From Paramecium pentaurelia (lineage: Eukaryota; Ciliophora; Oligohymenophorea; Peniculida; Parameciidae), in assembly GCA_905183005.1 (NCBI GenBank), contig CAJJDO010000047.1, forward strand, positions 11,180-75,179: 64,000 nucleotides of DNA, read 5' to 3'. This document shows positions 38,978-50,808 of the stretch, piece after piece. Made by a program: the position numbers and the translations under genes. Each line of letters opens with the position of its first letter. Within the stretch, counting starts at the first letter, position 1. The notes below the pieces were generated by a model. That model made no database searches and was not told where the DNA came from. It saw only the letters and a program-made list of their open reading frames with translations.

Positions 38978-41512
38978 ATGAATCCATCAATTTCAATGTC
39001 ATAGAATATTAAAAGTAAGTCACATCATTAATTGATTGATGATGAGTCTGATCCTACAGGAAAAGGTAAATTATAAGAAATAGAACTTGATAATGAATTA
39101 TGCAAATAATAATAGTCAATAACTTTAGGAAATACTGAAATATACTTCCCTCATAAACCATATGATGTTTAAGTAAAGTATATGGATAGTGTTGTATAAG
39201 CATTAGATAAAAAATATAATGCATTGTATATTAATAATATTAATTATTAAAATTAGATTAGAATCTCCAACTGGAACAGGAAAGACTTTATCTTTATTGT
39301 GTGCATCTTTAGGTTGGTTATAGAAATAAAGAAAAGAATAATAAAAATCAAATAATCAAATTAAATTAAAAATTGTTTATGCTTCAAGAACTCATGCATA
39401 ATTAAAATAAGTTGCATAAGAATTAAAGAAAACTGTTTATAGACCTAATGTATCAATGTTAGGTTCAAGAGATTAATATTGTTTAAGAGGGGACTTTTAT
39501 AATATTAAAGGAAATCTTTTAAATTAAAATTGTAGAAAAGTAGTAAAAGCAAATCAATGTTAATATTTTAAAAAAGATATTGTAATGTTCATGGCATAAT
39601 AATATAAGACTTTAATAAATAATTTAGAGGAAGCTAAATAATTTGGATATAAAAATAAAATCTGTCCTTATTATTTTGAGAGATAGAGATTGGAAGATGC
39701 TGATATAATATTATTACCATATAATTATTTATTAGAAAAAGAATTTTAAGATTATGTAAATATTGATAATTCAATTTTAATATTTGATGAAGCACATAAT
39801 GTATAATCAACAGCTGAAGAAGGATCATCTTTTTTTATAACATAAAATATTATTATTGAAGCTGAAAAAGATTTAGAAAAATGGATAGATGAATTAGAAA
39901 CAGTACCTATATTTTATGAATAATTAAAAGTTAAATTAAATTAGGAAAAAATATCTAATGAATTAAAAGAATATAGATCAATTGTTATTACAATAAGAAC
40001 ATTTTCTTAATATTTAGAATAATTAAAATAATAACCAATATTTACATTATAAGATACAAATGAAAAATATTAAATTTTAGATGCTCGTTAAATTTAAAAT
40101 TTAGTCTTTCAATATACATCAGATTAAGATAATACATTCAGATTATGGAATGATTCAATATAAACTAATTATGCTAAAGGAATTACAAGAAATAATATTG
40201 CTAGATATTTATAACATTGTTTGATTTTAATTGATGTTATGAGTGAATTATCATAATTTCCAGCTAATAATTTTGAATCATGGGTTAAATTCATTATGAA
40301 TGTTTATGATTTAATTAGAGTTGAAGATGAAAGAGAAAAATAAAAATTATCTTTATCTTCTTTACTCAATTAATTTAATTAATATAAATTAACCTTTATA
40401 ATAGATGTAACAAATTCTATTTCTATTTATATGTGGTGTTTAGAACCATCATTAGCATTTTAAAGAATACTAAAAAAAAATATTCATTCTGTTTTATTAA
40501 CATCAGGCACATTATCTCCTATGTAATCATGGACATGTGAATTAAGAATGAATTTCTAAACATAATTTTAAAGTCCACACATTATCAATATTTAATAAAA
40601 CCTTATTGTTTTTTAACATAAATAATTTGATTTCTCTTTTAATTAAAGAAATAATGATGAATAATTTAATAAATTAGGTTCAAATCTATTGAATCTTTCA
40701 TATGTTATACCAAATGGAATTTTGGTTATATTTTCATCTTATAGTCTAATGTATAAATTTAGGAGCAAATTAACAATTAGTAAAATATTGTTTAGATTAA
40801 ATGAAATCAAACATTGTTTATGGGAACCATAATAGACAGCAGAAATGTAAAATGTTTTTGAATTATATAAATAACATTCAAAAAAAGGAGCCATTATGTT
40901 TGCTGTATAAAGAGGTAAAGTAGCTGAAGGAATTGATTTCTCTGATGAATTATGTAGAGCAGTATTTCTAATTGGAGTTCCTTATCCTCCAAAATAGGAT
41001 CATAAAGTATCATAGAAAATGGAATACTTAGATAAAATATATAATGATCCTGAATTTAATGAATAAGATAGATTAAAAAGTTAAGAATGGTATTGTTAAT
41101 AAGCAATTAGAGCTACTAATTAAGCATTAGGTAGAGTTATAAGACATATTAATGATTATGGGTATTAAATTATTATTATTAAGAATTGTATTTTTGTGTG
41201 ATAAGAGATTTGAATATGGTGATATTAAAAAAGGTCTATCTGAATGGGTTAAACCAGCAATCAAACCATGGGTTAATGATGATGACATTCTTAAATAGGC
41301 TAAAGCATTTTATAATAGAACCGATTATAATTTTCAAACTCCTAGTTAAAAGATAATAACTGAAGAAAAAAATAGTTAATAATCAGAAGTAAAGAAAAGA
41401 AATCTTAAACTATTTGGTCTTAAATGCTAAAAATAATTAGAAAAACTAAAATCTGATTCTTAATATGATATAGAAGAATAAGAAATACCTGAATAATAAT
41501 AATAACAATAAC

Positions 41513-41550
<38 letters not shown>

Positions 41551-41578
41551 TAATAATAACAATAACAATAATAATAAC

Positions 41579-41613
<35 letters not shown>

Positions 41614-41961
41614 TAATAATAATAACAATAATAATAATAATAATAACAATAATAATTAGAATCTAAATTAATATGTGAGACTGAAAATAAAAAGTAATTA
41701 GAATAACCAGATATTAATTTTACTCCATCTTAAGTGAAAATTAGAATTTAAATTTAAAGGAATAATGTATAAATTGATGATCAAATTGTAAATTCTACAT
41801 TCAATCAATAAAATTTGAATTAAAGTTAAAATAATGACAATAACAATGATTAATTTAATTACTTTACTTCTCAAAAAGACTTTTTTTCATCAATCAAATA
41901 ACCTTAATAATAATCAGATTCACAAAGAAAAGGAATTATTAAAATAAAATAAAAAAAATGA
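38978..41961 (+). CDS. RTEL1: RTEL1-like DEAH helicase with polyQ tail
   Basis: A 976-aa protein in three exons (introns 39226-39256 and 41162-41183). It carries the XPD/FANCJ-family motifs: Walker A SPTGTGKT (about residue 88-95), motif Ia VYASRTHAQL, DEAH in LIFDEAHN, LLTSGTLSP, the C-terminal GKVAEGIDFSDE block, GVPYPP and QALGRVIRH. The cysteines expected for the family's Fe-S cluster are present between motifs Ia and II (CLRG, NCRK, QCQYF, CPYYF). The PYPP ... MEYLDKIY ... EWYCQQAIRATNQALGRVIRH stretch fits RTEL1 best. RTEL1 unwinds D-loops and G-quadruplexes and protects telomeres. Near residue 820 about 55 glutamines in a row are coded by TAA/CAA. FANCJ or CHL1 identity is less likely. 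Confidence 0.88.
41490..41658 (+). repeat. (TAA/CAA)n microsatellite coding polyglutamine
   Basis: About 165 bases of TAA units with scattered CAA lie in frame within the helicase gene and give roughly 55 glutamines. On the other strand the same bases read as polyleucine, which is why a spurious poly-Leu frame appears there. Repeat length is likely unstable between strains and between macronuclear copies. Confidence 0.9.
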
Positions 41962-42714
41962 AGTAAATCTTATTTTAACATATTTATGGAAATATTAACT
42001 TTTATATTTTTAATATATCTAATTTTTATTATTTTATTTTAATAATTCCTTATTTTAAATAATACTTATTTCATACAATATTAAATATATATCTAATAAG
42101 GTATGATAATTAACTAAGTTGATATGTATTAATTCCTATAATATTGTATTTTAATTAGATTAAAACTCTTATAGTTATCATAAGATTTCTACAAATGTTT
42201 AAATTTAGTTTTATTATATTATCTAATTAACAAAATCAACTTCATTTGTAGATATGAAGTACCTGCAGATACTTAAAAATACAAAGTGAAGATTAACATG
42301 CCTAGTATAGTATTTTGAAGAGATGAATTCTTTTTAAATTGTAAATTATTGATAGACTTTAATTAATTCATAAATAATTTATTTTAAATACGATAATCTT
42401 GATTTATTTGTATAATTATAAGTTAATTATTGATTATCTAATTTTTGAAAAGAATATAAATAATATCAAAGAATAAATAATAAAAGAAAATATTGTTTAT
42501 GATCTAAAAATATTGAATTTTAAATCATATAATTTAAAATAATTATAAAAATTCTTATTAATATATTAAATGTTATGGAATTTTAAATTTAATTATTTTA
42601 AATTATAAAAATATAATAGTTTATATATAATACATTTTTTAGTGAAAAAAGGTTAATTTCAGTCTCAAGATTTCTAAAAAGCTGAGATTCAGAAATTGAA
42701 AAAGAATAATAAAA
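41962..42714. other. Intergenic, no gene seen
   Basis: There are 753 bases between two plus-strand genes. All frames are short, the sequence is very AT-rich, and no structured or conserved element is apparent. It presumably holds the helicase 3' UTR and the promoter of the next gene. Confidence 0.55.
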
Positions 42715-44607
42715 ATGAAAAACAATTCTGTGAAATTTAAACATAATGTACCTAAATCATCGACTACATCTGTAATATCAGAATTTTCATGTGAAGAATC
42801 ACCAATGCCTAATGCATTTCAATATTAAAGCTTTACTCATGCCTAAACAATCTCAGCTAAATTAAATAAAACATCTATATACAATTAGCAGAATATTATC
42901 TTTAATACTCCTAGATGTCTTGCAGTTCCTTATAAAGAAATTGTATTTCTATTTAATTATTAATTCTAGGAAAGAGATGAAGTATTATCAAAAACTCCTG
43001 TGAATAGAGGATATTAGGGTTGTAGTAGGATTGGTACAAATAATTTGGAACCTGTAACATTTTCTGATGCTCTAATTAAATAATCTAAGTATACAGAGGA
43101 GAGTTTAAGAAAAATATCTAAATTGGAGAAGTTTTTAGAGAAATAAAAAAAAAGTCTATAAAAACCAATTCATATATTATCAAGTGAAGAAACACCAAAA
43201 AAATTAGAAAATCATAATTATATTGAGGGTTTGGTTTAAAGAAAAGAAAATTAACCTAAATAGAAGAAATTGGATCCAAAAATAAATAAGAAATTTCATT
43301 AATTGATGGATGATCTAAGAATTATAAGAAAAGTAAATATAAAATTAATTAAATAGAATATTTAATATTTTTCTGCTTTTGATGGTTCTTATTCTTAATG
43401 TAGACAAGATTTAAATAATTTTGTAGCATTGAAATAATAAAATGGTATATTGATAAATAATGGGAATCATCTTTCAAGAATAGAACTTATAAATGATACA
43501 TTTAGAACTGAAAGAATTTGTGATTTACCTGAACATGATGCAAAATTTCTTTCATTTTGTATTTGTGATAAGAATTTTTCAGATGAAATGATTATCACAG
43601 GTACAGATAAGGGTAATGTGATGGGATGGAACTATTTTAAAAATCAAGTCTATCATTATTATGGGTTAAATAATTAATATAATTGTAATTTATAATAGCA
43701 TTCTTAACCAATATTTATTACTTAATCTAAATAAAATATTTTTGTTGGTACTAAAAATAATGTAATTTTAAATTATTAAATTTAGGAATTATTAATTCTA
43801 GATGAAAGAATGAATGAAACAAAATGTTTATCACTTACTTTATAAAATAACAAAAAACAATTTCTAAGAGCTAACTCTATTTAATCTCCAATGTTACCTA
43901 GATTTGGAAATTCAATAATAGAAAGTCCTTTGACAAAACCCTTAGATCCAAATTTATTCAATGAAACCAATTTTTAATTAGATGAAGAATATGATTAAAT
44001 AAAAGGGGATATGGAAGAAGAATTTCCTACTTTTAAATAATTAGATGAATTATGTTTGGAAGATATTTAAATGATTAAATATATTGATGTGAATGATTAT
44101 AATATTTTAGTTACTATGACTAATGGTTTTATACATTTAGATATTAGAAATCCCAAAGTAGAATAATTTAGCTATCAATAAATAAGTCATAATTCATTAA
44201 AAGCATTATTCAGTCCTAGTAATACTAATAACATCATATATTCAAGTTTAAATTCTAATGAATGTTTATTATGGAATTTATAAAAGAATGAAGTACTATT
44301 TCATAAGAAATTGTAAAGCAACCCTTTAGATATGATAATTTCATAAGAGACTAAGGAAATCTTATTCTTACATTAAGATAAAAATGATTCTATGGTAAAG
44401 ATTTATAATAATTCATAATCAAAAATGAGATATAGTGATGAATTATATGCTCCTAATTTTAATATGTAAAATATTCTTTTAGATCAATAAAATTAAAGTC
44501 TTTATGGAATTGGACCATATTCGTTAAGAACTTGGAATTATTATTAATAAAAAGAAATAGATTTAATTTAAGAAGAAATGAGACATTAATTGGAATTTTT
44601 ATATTGA
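42715..44607 (+). CDS. Divergent WD40-like protein, 621 aa
   Basis: A single 27-nt intron (42943-42969) is likely, though the frame would remain open without it. An upstream in-frame TGA supports this ATG. The first 230 residues are polar, with a helical charged part near 130-190. From about residue 240 the protein shows blades of beta-propeller type with poorly conserved GH and WD signatures: IITGTDKGNVMGWNY, VTMTNGFIHLDIRNP, IIYSSLNSNECLLWNL and YGIGPYSLRTWN. This is a WD40-like propeller that has diverged strongly. A Cdc20/Fizzy relative came to mind but no C-box or IR tail is visible, so I leave it unnamed. Confidence 0.78.
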
Positions 44608-44664
44608 TTTAACTTAAAAAAAAAAAAAGATTTTTAATTATTAAATAATCTATCACAATTATTT

Positions 44665-45918
44665 TCAAACTAAAGAAAAATCTATAAGTTGTTCTTATTT
44701 CAAATTTCCTTTTGTTAATTGGAGTTTTGAATTCTATGCAAAAATACCTGGCCAATAGGATGCAGCACATCTATTTGCATCTATGATTCCCATTTTTTTA
44801 TAACTAAATTCAAAGATAAAATTACGCTGCTGCTATTAATTCAGAACAAAAAAAAGTTTTATCATCTTTTTCTAGATCATCAATAGATTCACTTGATTTT
44901 GTAAATCTTTTAATCAATTTACTAGGAGACATTTGATATCTTTTACCAATTGATCCCTAATAATATATAATATATAGAAAACCTTTACAAATTATTCGAG
45001 TTTCTCAAGAAATTCATTTGATCTATTTACTTCTAATTATCTATATACCATTTGCTAATACAAAGTGTGCCAATTGTTTCTCATAAAAGTATCCCAACTC
45101 AATATACTAACACCCTAGATCTTCAAAATTGATTGTTACTGTTTATCCCATAGATTCAAATAAAAATAATTCTCCATTATTATATCGAAGTAATAATGCT
45201 ACATGATCAAAGTTATCTCCAGTGAAAGCTCTTTATATTTTACTTAATGAAGATTATCCCCTAAGAATTTTTAATTTATATATTTACCTAAATAATAGAA
45301 TGTCACCAGTATCAGCCTTCTTTCTAAAATAAGTTTCAGATATTCTCTCAAATCTCCACATAGATTCATTATTCAAAGGTGTAATTTTAGGATAGAATTA
45401 TGTAATCAAAATATGTTATTAAATACAACGATACCAATCATCTAATTCATTACGTTCTATACTCTTAAATTAAAATATCTTTTTTATTCCTTTCAATTCC
45501 AGTCTTTTAATTATAAATATATATGATTACCTTATTTCATGTATTTCATTATTCTTCATTATAGGAGTTATTGAAACTGATATCAAATGAAAGTCTATGC
45601 ATCCCTTGAATTTGTCTAAACCTTTAAAATATTACATTTTTCCATCATAAATCTTAACGTATCGTTTCTAAGGAATTAATAATAAAATTCAAATCTTACT
45701 TGCCATCCTACAAGTAATTTAGGACTCTTTTTCATTAGCCATCCTTCTTTATTATATATATCCTATAAATTAATTCCCTTTATTTGATTATTAGCTGAAA
45801 TTGAGTACTACAGTTTCTTTTCCATAGTGCTTTCCTATCTAATATAGGATTGGTATTATTGTTCTTCATCTTAGGCTATTTCAGAAATATCAATTGTAGA
45901 AGGAGTCTAATCCATCAT
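44665..45918 (-). CDS. PH domain fused to permuted papain-like hydrolase
   Basis: A 362-aa protein in seven exons (introns 45668-45699, 45504-45530, 45261-45287, 45115-45139, 44957-44988, 44804-44825); the spliced length is exactly 363 codons. Residues about 55-160 are a PH domain (KEGWLMKKSPKLLVGWQKRY, then DGKMQYFKG and a tryptophan in the last helix). The second half matches the YiiX/NlpC-P60-like permuted papain fold: GDILLFRG, the catalytic histidine in FDHVALLL, FESMG, and the catalytic cysteine in FFCSELIAAAYKKMG, then CAASYWPG. Bacterial relatives cleave peptide or acyl bonds, and eukaryotic ones may act on lipids. The PH domain would bring it to phosphoinositide membranes. The substrate is unknown. 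Confidence 0.88.
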
Positions 45919-46161
45919 TGCAATTTATTAAATTCAATATTTTATATATTTAAGTCGTCTTCACATATTAATATATACATATTATAAAAATAAAGTTATA
46001 TAGTATAATAAACTCTCATATAAATCAAGTTAAACGTAAAAACTGTAGATTATTATATTGATATACATATTCTCTAATGTATTTATTGTTTCTAAAGACA
46101 AATAAACTAAAAATAACAATAACAAAAGTTGTTGTTCATAATTAATTAAAATGTAAATTCT

Positions 46162-46592
46162 ATGAAGTCCATATTCTTATTTTTAAGAATTATAGAAACC
46201 AAAACAAAGGATATATTTATTAATAATGAAAATTCAAACTCATTTTAGTATGAAATTTAATTATTGAACATAATTTGTCTCAATAAATCTATAGTTGATT
46301 AAACTTAAGAAAAATAAGAAATTTTAATTTTTCAATATCAATTCAATGAAAATTAAGCAGAATTCCAATCTACAAATTATACAGAATAGTTATTTAAATA
46401 GGATTTCTTAGATGTAACAAATTTAATAAAAAAATACTTATAAAAGTCCAATAAAAAAGAAAGTTGTATTGACTCATTATTATTTATTTAGATTATAAAG
46501 ATTACTTATAAAAATTTGATTAAAATAATAATAATATAAGTTTCTTTTATATTTTAATTTCAAATTTCATCTTGTTCTAATTGTTCATATGA
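46162..46592 (+). CDS. Small hypothetical protein (tentative)
   Basis: A plus-strand frame opens at ATG 46162 with a hydrophobic start (MKSIFLFLRII) and reads as a Q/N-rich polar protein. To end at a TGA it needs an intron. A 29-nt GT..AG candidate (46463-46491) gives 133 aa and a stop at 46590-46592. That would overlap the 3' end of the convergent transporter gene by about 30 bases, unusual but possible. Its second half lies inside the assembly duplicate, so a partial image of it also appears after 47504. No family is recognised. Confidence 0.3.
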
Positions 46593-47502
46593 TTTATTGG
46601 TGGATAGTATTTTACCATCAAGAATATTATTTTCTTAGTTATCTAAAAAATAAATATAAATTCCTAATAAGACTGTAATGAAAATTAAGACTGCTAACAT
46701 CATAACTGAAATAAAAAAGCTAGCTGTTCTAATTTTAATCAAACTAATAGATAGAGGTAAAATAGACAATAAGAAATTACATGATGATAATAGATAAGCA
46801 TAACCTGTACCTAAATTTGTTTCATCTATAATATAAACAATACTAGACCATACACTAGCACACATAATAGCATATGATATTCCCAATAAATTAATTGCTA
46901 AAAAAGGTGCATAATACCAAAGTTATACTAAACCTAAAAAACCAAGACATGAAGCACAAATATTCTATGATATTCAATAAACTTACAAATATGGATCTAT
47001 TCTTATATTTGTCTATTAAGAAACCAAAAACGGGAGTGAGAAAGGAAGATATCCCCCACATAATGGCCATCATTTTACCTGCCATTTCTTCAGCTGATTC
47101 ATTATCTGTATACCATCTTTCAGTTAATATTCCAACAGAAAAATTACTAAAAGTAAGTAATGATCCAAAGAGTAACATATTGTATATAATGATCATCCAG
47201 TATATAAATGGGAAGTTCTCTTATTTTATGATTTATTTACTAATTTCAACATTCTAAATTGAATTTTCTTGTTGAACATATTCTGCATTTATATCATAAA
47301 CAATAGTTATGATACAACATACTACACTCATTGCAATAGCAAAACTACCACTCTATATAGCAAATATTAGATTATATTATGCTGCTAATTTAGGTGCAAA
47401 ATACATAACTGAGATTGTTCCAAAAGAAGCAAATAACTCACATAAACCAACAACTAATGCCTAATAAATAATTTATTTATACAATATGATCAAATTTAAA
47501 AT
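46339..47502. repeat. Exact 1,164-bp duplicate, copy 1 (assembly join)
   Basis: These 1,164 bases recur apparently unchanged at 47504-48667, with a single N at 47503 between the copies. As at 3835, this looks like unmerged overlapping contig ends. The left side of this copy continues into the small plus-strand frame, and the right side of copy 2 continues into the transporter gene. Confidence 0.9.
46560..47502 (-). pseudogene. Artefactual partial copy of MFS transporter 3' half
   Basis: Duplicate image of the last two-thirds of the transporter gene, including its TGA at 46560-46562, cut off by the N. It is not a separate gene if the join is an artefact. Confidence 0.85.
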
Positions 47503-47503
47503 N

Positions 47504-48667
47504 CAATTCAATGAAAATTAAGCAGAATTCCAATCTACAAATTATACAGAATAGTTATTTAAATAGGATTTCTTAGATGTAACAAATTTAATAAAAAAAT
47601 ACTTATAAAAGTCCAATAAAAAAGAAAGTTGTATTGACTCATTATTATTTATTTAGATTATAAAGATTACTTATAAAAATTTGATTAAAATAATAATAAT
47701 ATAAGTTTCTTTTATATTTTAATTTCAAATTTCATCTTGTTCTAATTGTTCATATGATTTATTGGTGGATAGTATTTTACCATCAAGAATATTATTTTCT
47801 TAGTTATCTAAAAAATAAATATAAATTCCTAATAAGACTGTAATGAAAATTAAGACTGCTAACATCATAACTGAAATAAAAAAGCTAGCTGTTCTAATTT
47901 TAATCAAACTAATAGATAGAGGTAAAATAGACAATAAGAAATTACATGATGATAATAGATAAGCATAACCTGTACCTAAATTTGTTTCATCTATAATATA
48001 AACAATACTAGACCATACACTAGCACACATAATAGCATATGATATTCCCAATAAATTAATTGCTAAAAAAGGTGCATAATACCAAAGTTATACTAAACCT
48101 AAAAAACCAAGACATGAAGCACAAATATTCTATGATATTCAATAAACTTACAAATATGGATCTATTCTTATATTTGTCTATTAAGAAACCAAAAACGGGA
48201 GTGAGAAAGGAAGATATCCCCCACATAATGGCCATCATTTTACCTGCCATTTCTTCAGCTGATTCATTATCTGTATACCATCTTTCAGTTAATATTCCAA
48301 CAGAAAAATTACTAAAAGTAAGTAATGATCCAAAGAGTAACATATTGTATATAATGATCATCCAGTATATAAATGGGAAGTTCTCTTATTTTATGATTTA
48401 TTTACTAATTTCAACATTCTAAATTGAATTTTCTTGTTGAACATATTCTGCATTTATATCATAAACAATAGTTATGATACAACATACTACACTCATTGCA
48501 ATAGCAAAACTACCACTCTATATAGCAAATATTAGATTATATTATGCTGCTAATTTAGGTGCAAAATACATAACTGAGATTGTTCCAAAAGAAGCAAATA
48601 ACTCACATAAACCAACAACTAATGCCTAATAAATAATTTATTTATACAATATGATCAAATTTAAAAT
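47504..48667. repeat. Exact 1,164-bp duplicate, copy 2
   Basis: Second copy of 46339-47502. It is continuous on the right with the 5' part of the transporter gene, and so completes that gene in this assembly. Confidence 0.9.
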
Positions 48668-49137
48668 ATTAAGAAAGCAGACTAGTTTGAATTGCTCCAC
48701 ATGGTTCAATTCCAATACTTATAAGAATTCGACCAATAATGATATAATATAAGTTATAATGAATGAAACCTTAAATGAATATAAATTATCCTAAAGAAAC
48801 TAGAAATAATAAAACGAATAAGGCAATTCTATTTCCATATTAATCTCTTAATTCTTAATTAATTTGATGAAATAATACTTCCACTGATGAAAGGAGTGAA
48901 TATATTAACAAATGAAGTTAAACTAAATAGTAATCCATAATAAAATTCAAATTGATTATCTGAGAGTATTGGAGATAAATAACTCTTAAATGAATTGTAT
49001 AATGATGTTGGAATATCATAATTGTAATAATTCCCCATAGGAATCCAAATGCAAAATGTTAGCATATTCCATCTGTATTAGTAATTATATTTATTCATCT
49101 CTAAATTATTAATAACAATTATAAAATTCATATTCAT
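47725..49137 (-). CDS. Major facilitator (MFSD1-like) transporter
   Basis: A 447-aa protein in four exons (introns 48854-48878, 48626-48647, 48130-48151). About twelve hydrophobic segments are visible. MFS marks include the loop-2/3 motif SGKLRDQYGNRIA, GRILISIGIEPCGA, and in the second half FGFLIDKYKNRS. The size and the ER/E-rich central loop fit the MFSD1 group of lysosomal/endomembrane carriers better than sugar porters, but the substrate cannot be told. The ATG chosen is the first in frame (MNMNF); MNKYNYQ is an alternative 12 residues later. It is divergent from PPME1 at 221 bp. Confidence 0.85.
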
Positions 49138-49358
49138 ATTGATTTTAATCTTAATTTTTATTTTAATAATTGATATTAAATATTTCATTCCTATTTGACC
49201 CTTCTAGTATATTTTATATAATTTAATAAAAAATACAATAAAATATCTATGTAATCATATGATTTAAAAAAAAATATATTTATATATATATATATATTAT
49301 TTGGAATTAGTTGCTAATTATTTATTATCTTTTATTAATAAAATTAAAATCTTAAAAT
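49138..49358. promoter_or_regulatory. 221-bp divergent promoter with TA microsatellite
   Basis: The region between the transporter and PPME1 start codons presumably drives both. It contains a run of alternating T and A near 49275-49297 and little else I can identify. Confidence 0.4.
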
Positions 49359-50748
49359 ATGAGTGATTTACTTAAGTAAACTTTAAAAGGGTAATAAAAG
49401 TAGAAACCACCTGTTCCAAAGAAATAGATGCAAAGTATATATAATATTAATATTGAAAGATGAAGATGAAGATGATGAGAAAGAAGAGGAATAAGATTAA
49501 TTTGATGTAGATTTTAAGTAAATTGAATGATCAAATTATTAATAGTAAGAATTCAATTCCTGTAAAACTATAAGGATCTAAACCATAACCAATAAAAGCA
49601 GATCATAATATAACTCATTGTATAATTATAAATATAATAAGCCCATCATTAAAATCCTTAATAAACAAAAGTAACTAAAAAGATACATGATTATTCTCCT
49701 TAGAAGTGGAATGAGTTTTATGATGAGATGATATTCCATCCAAATGTAATAAAATAGAAATAAAATAGGGAACACCAATATACATAGCTGGAAAAAATAA
49801 AGCACCAATATTTTTATGTTTACATGGAGCTGGACATTCTGCAATGTCATTTGCAAACTTAGCAAACGAAGTCAAATAATATGCTACATTGATTTCATTT
49901 GATTTCAGAGGACGTAAAAAAATCTAACTAAAATAATAGATGGTTAATCAAAAATAGAATTAGAAAATCCAAATCTAAGTGTTTAGTAATTGTTGGATGA
50001 TGTAGTTGAAATATTTGATTATGTAACTACATAATGGCCAAAATAAACAGTAATATTAGTTGGTCATTCTATGGGAGGTGCTATAGCAGCAAAATCTGCA
50101 AATTTATTAATAACATCATAAAAAGCAGATAAAGTTTAGGGTATATTATATTAATATATATATCTAATAGGTTTAATTGTTATTGATGTAGTAGAAGGAA
50201 GTGCCATTGAAGCATTACCATTTATGGAATAGATTGTAAATAATAGACCAAAACATTTTAAATCTTATGAATAAGCAATTTAATGGAGTTTGAATACATC
50301 AACATTAATGACTTTATCATCAGCCAGAGTATCAATACCTGAATAATTGAAAGAAGTCAGAGATTAAAATGGAAATTTAATAAGTTTAGATTGGAAGGTA
50401 GATTTATTGAAGACAGCACCTTATTGGATGGGTTGGTTTGAAGGATTAACAAATTCATTTTTACAAATAAGAATACCTAAAATATTAATGTTAGCTGAGA
50501 AAGAGAGATTAGACAAAGATCTTACAGTAGCTTAGATGCAAGGAAAATTTAGATTAATAGTGTTATAGAATACAGGTCATAGCATATAAGAAGATGATCC
50601 TAAAAGCACTGCATATAATTTCCATGATTTCATATTAAAATTTAGAATTCCAACTACTGTAGAAGAAGTTGAAAAACTTAAACAAATTGGAATTGGAAAG
50701 TTTCATCCCACCATTGGGAATTATGAATATTAATAGAAATATTATTGA
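49359..50748 (+). CDS. PPME1: Protein phosphatase methylesterase 1
   Basis: A 411-aa alpha/beta hydrolase in seven exons (introns 49435-49459, 49518-49545, 49620-49641, 49746-49768, 49914-49939, 50141-50170); the spliced length is exactly 412 codons. It removes the C-terminal methyl ester of the PP2A catalytic subunit. Diagnostic parts are LCLHGAGHSAMSFA (oxyanion loop), FDFRGHGQS (formed only after splicing the fifth intron), the nucleophile elbow GHSMGGAIA (Ser about 196), VIDVVEGSAIEALPFM and the catalytic histidine in NTGHSIQED. The first 100 residues are a polar, acidic extension (EDEDDEKEEE) before the conserved domain. It is convergent with the importin gene at 60 bp. Confidence 0.95.
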
Positions 50749-50808
50749 ATAATATGTTCATTAGAAATACTTATAAAATATATATATATATATATAATTA
50801 ATTTTACA

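Noticed and set aside
41446..41649. Minus-strand poly-leucine frame
   Set aside because: It is the reverse complement of the polyglutamine microsatellite in the RTEL1-like gene.
42715..44607. Cdc20/Cdh1 identity for the WD40-like protein
   Set aside because: No C-box, KEN-binding signature residues or C-terminal IR motif are visible.
46895..47257. Plus-strand 120-codon frame, repeated at 48060-48422
   Set aside because: Antisense shadow of the transporter exons, doubled by the assembly duplicate.
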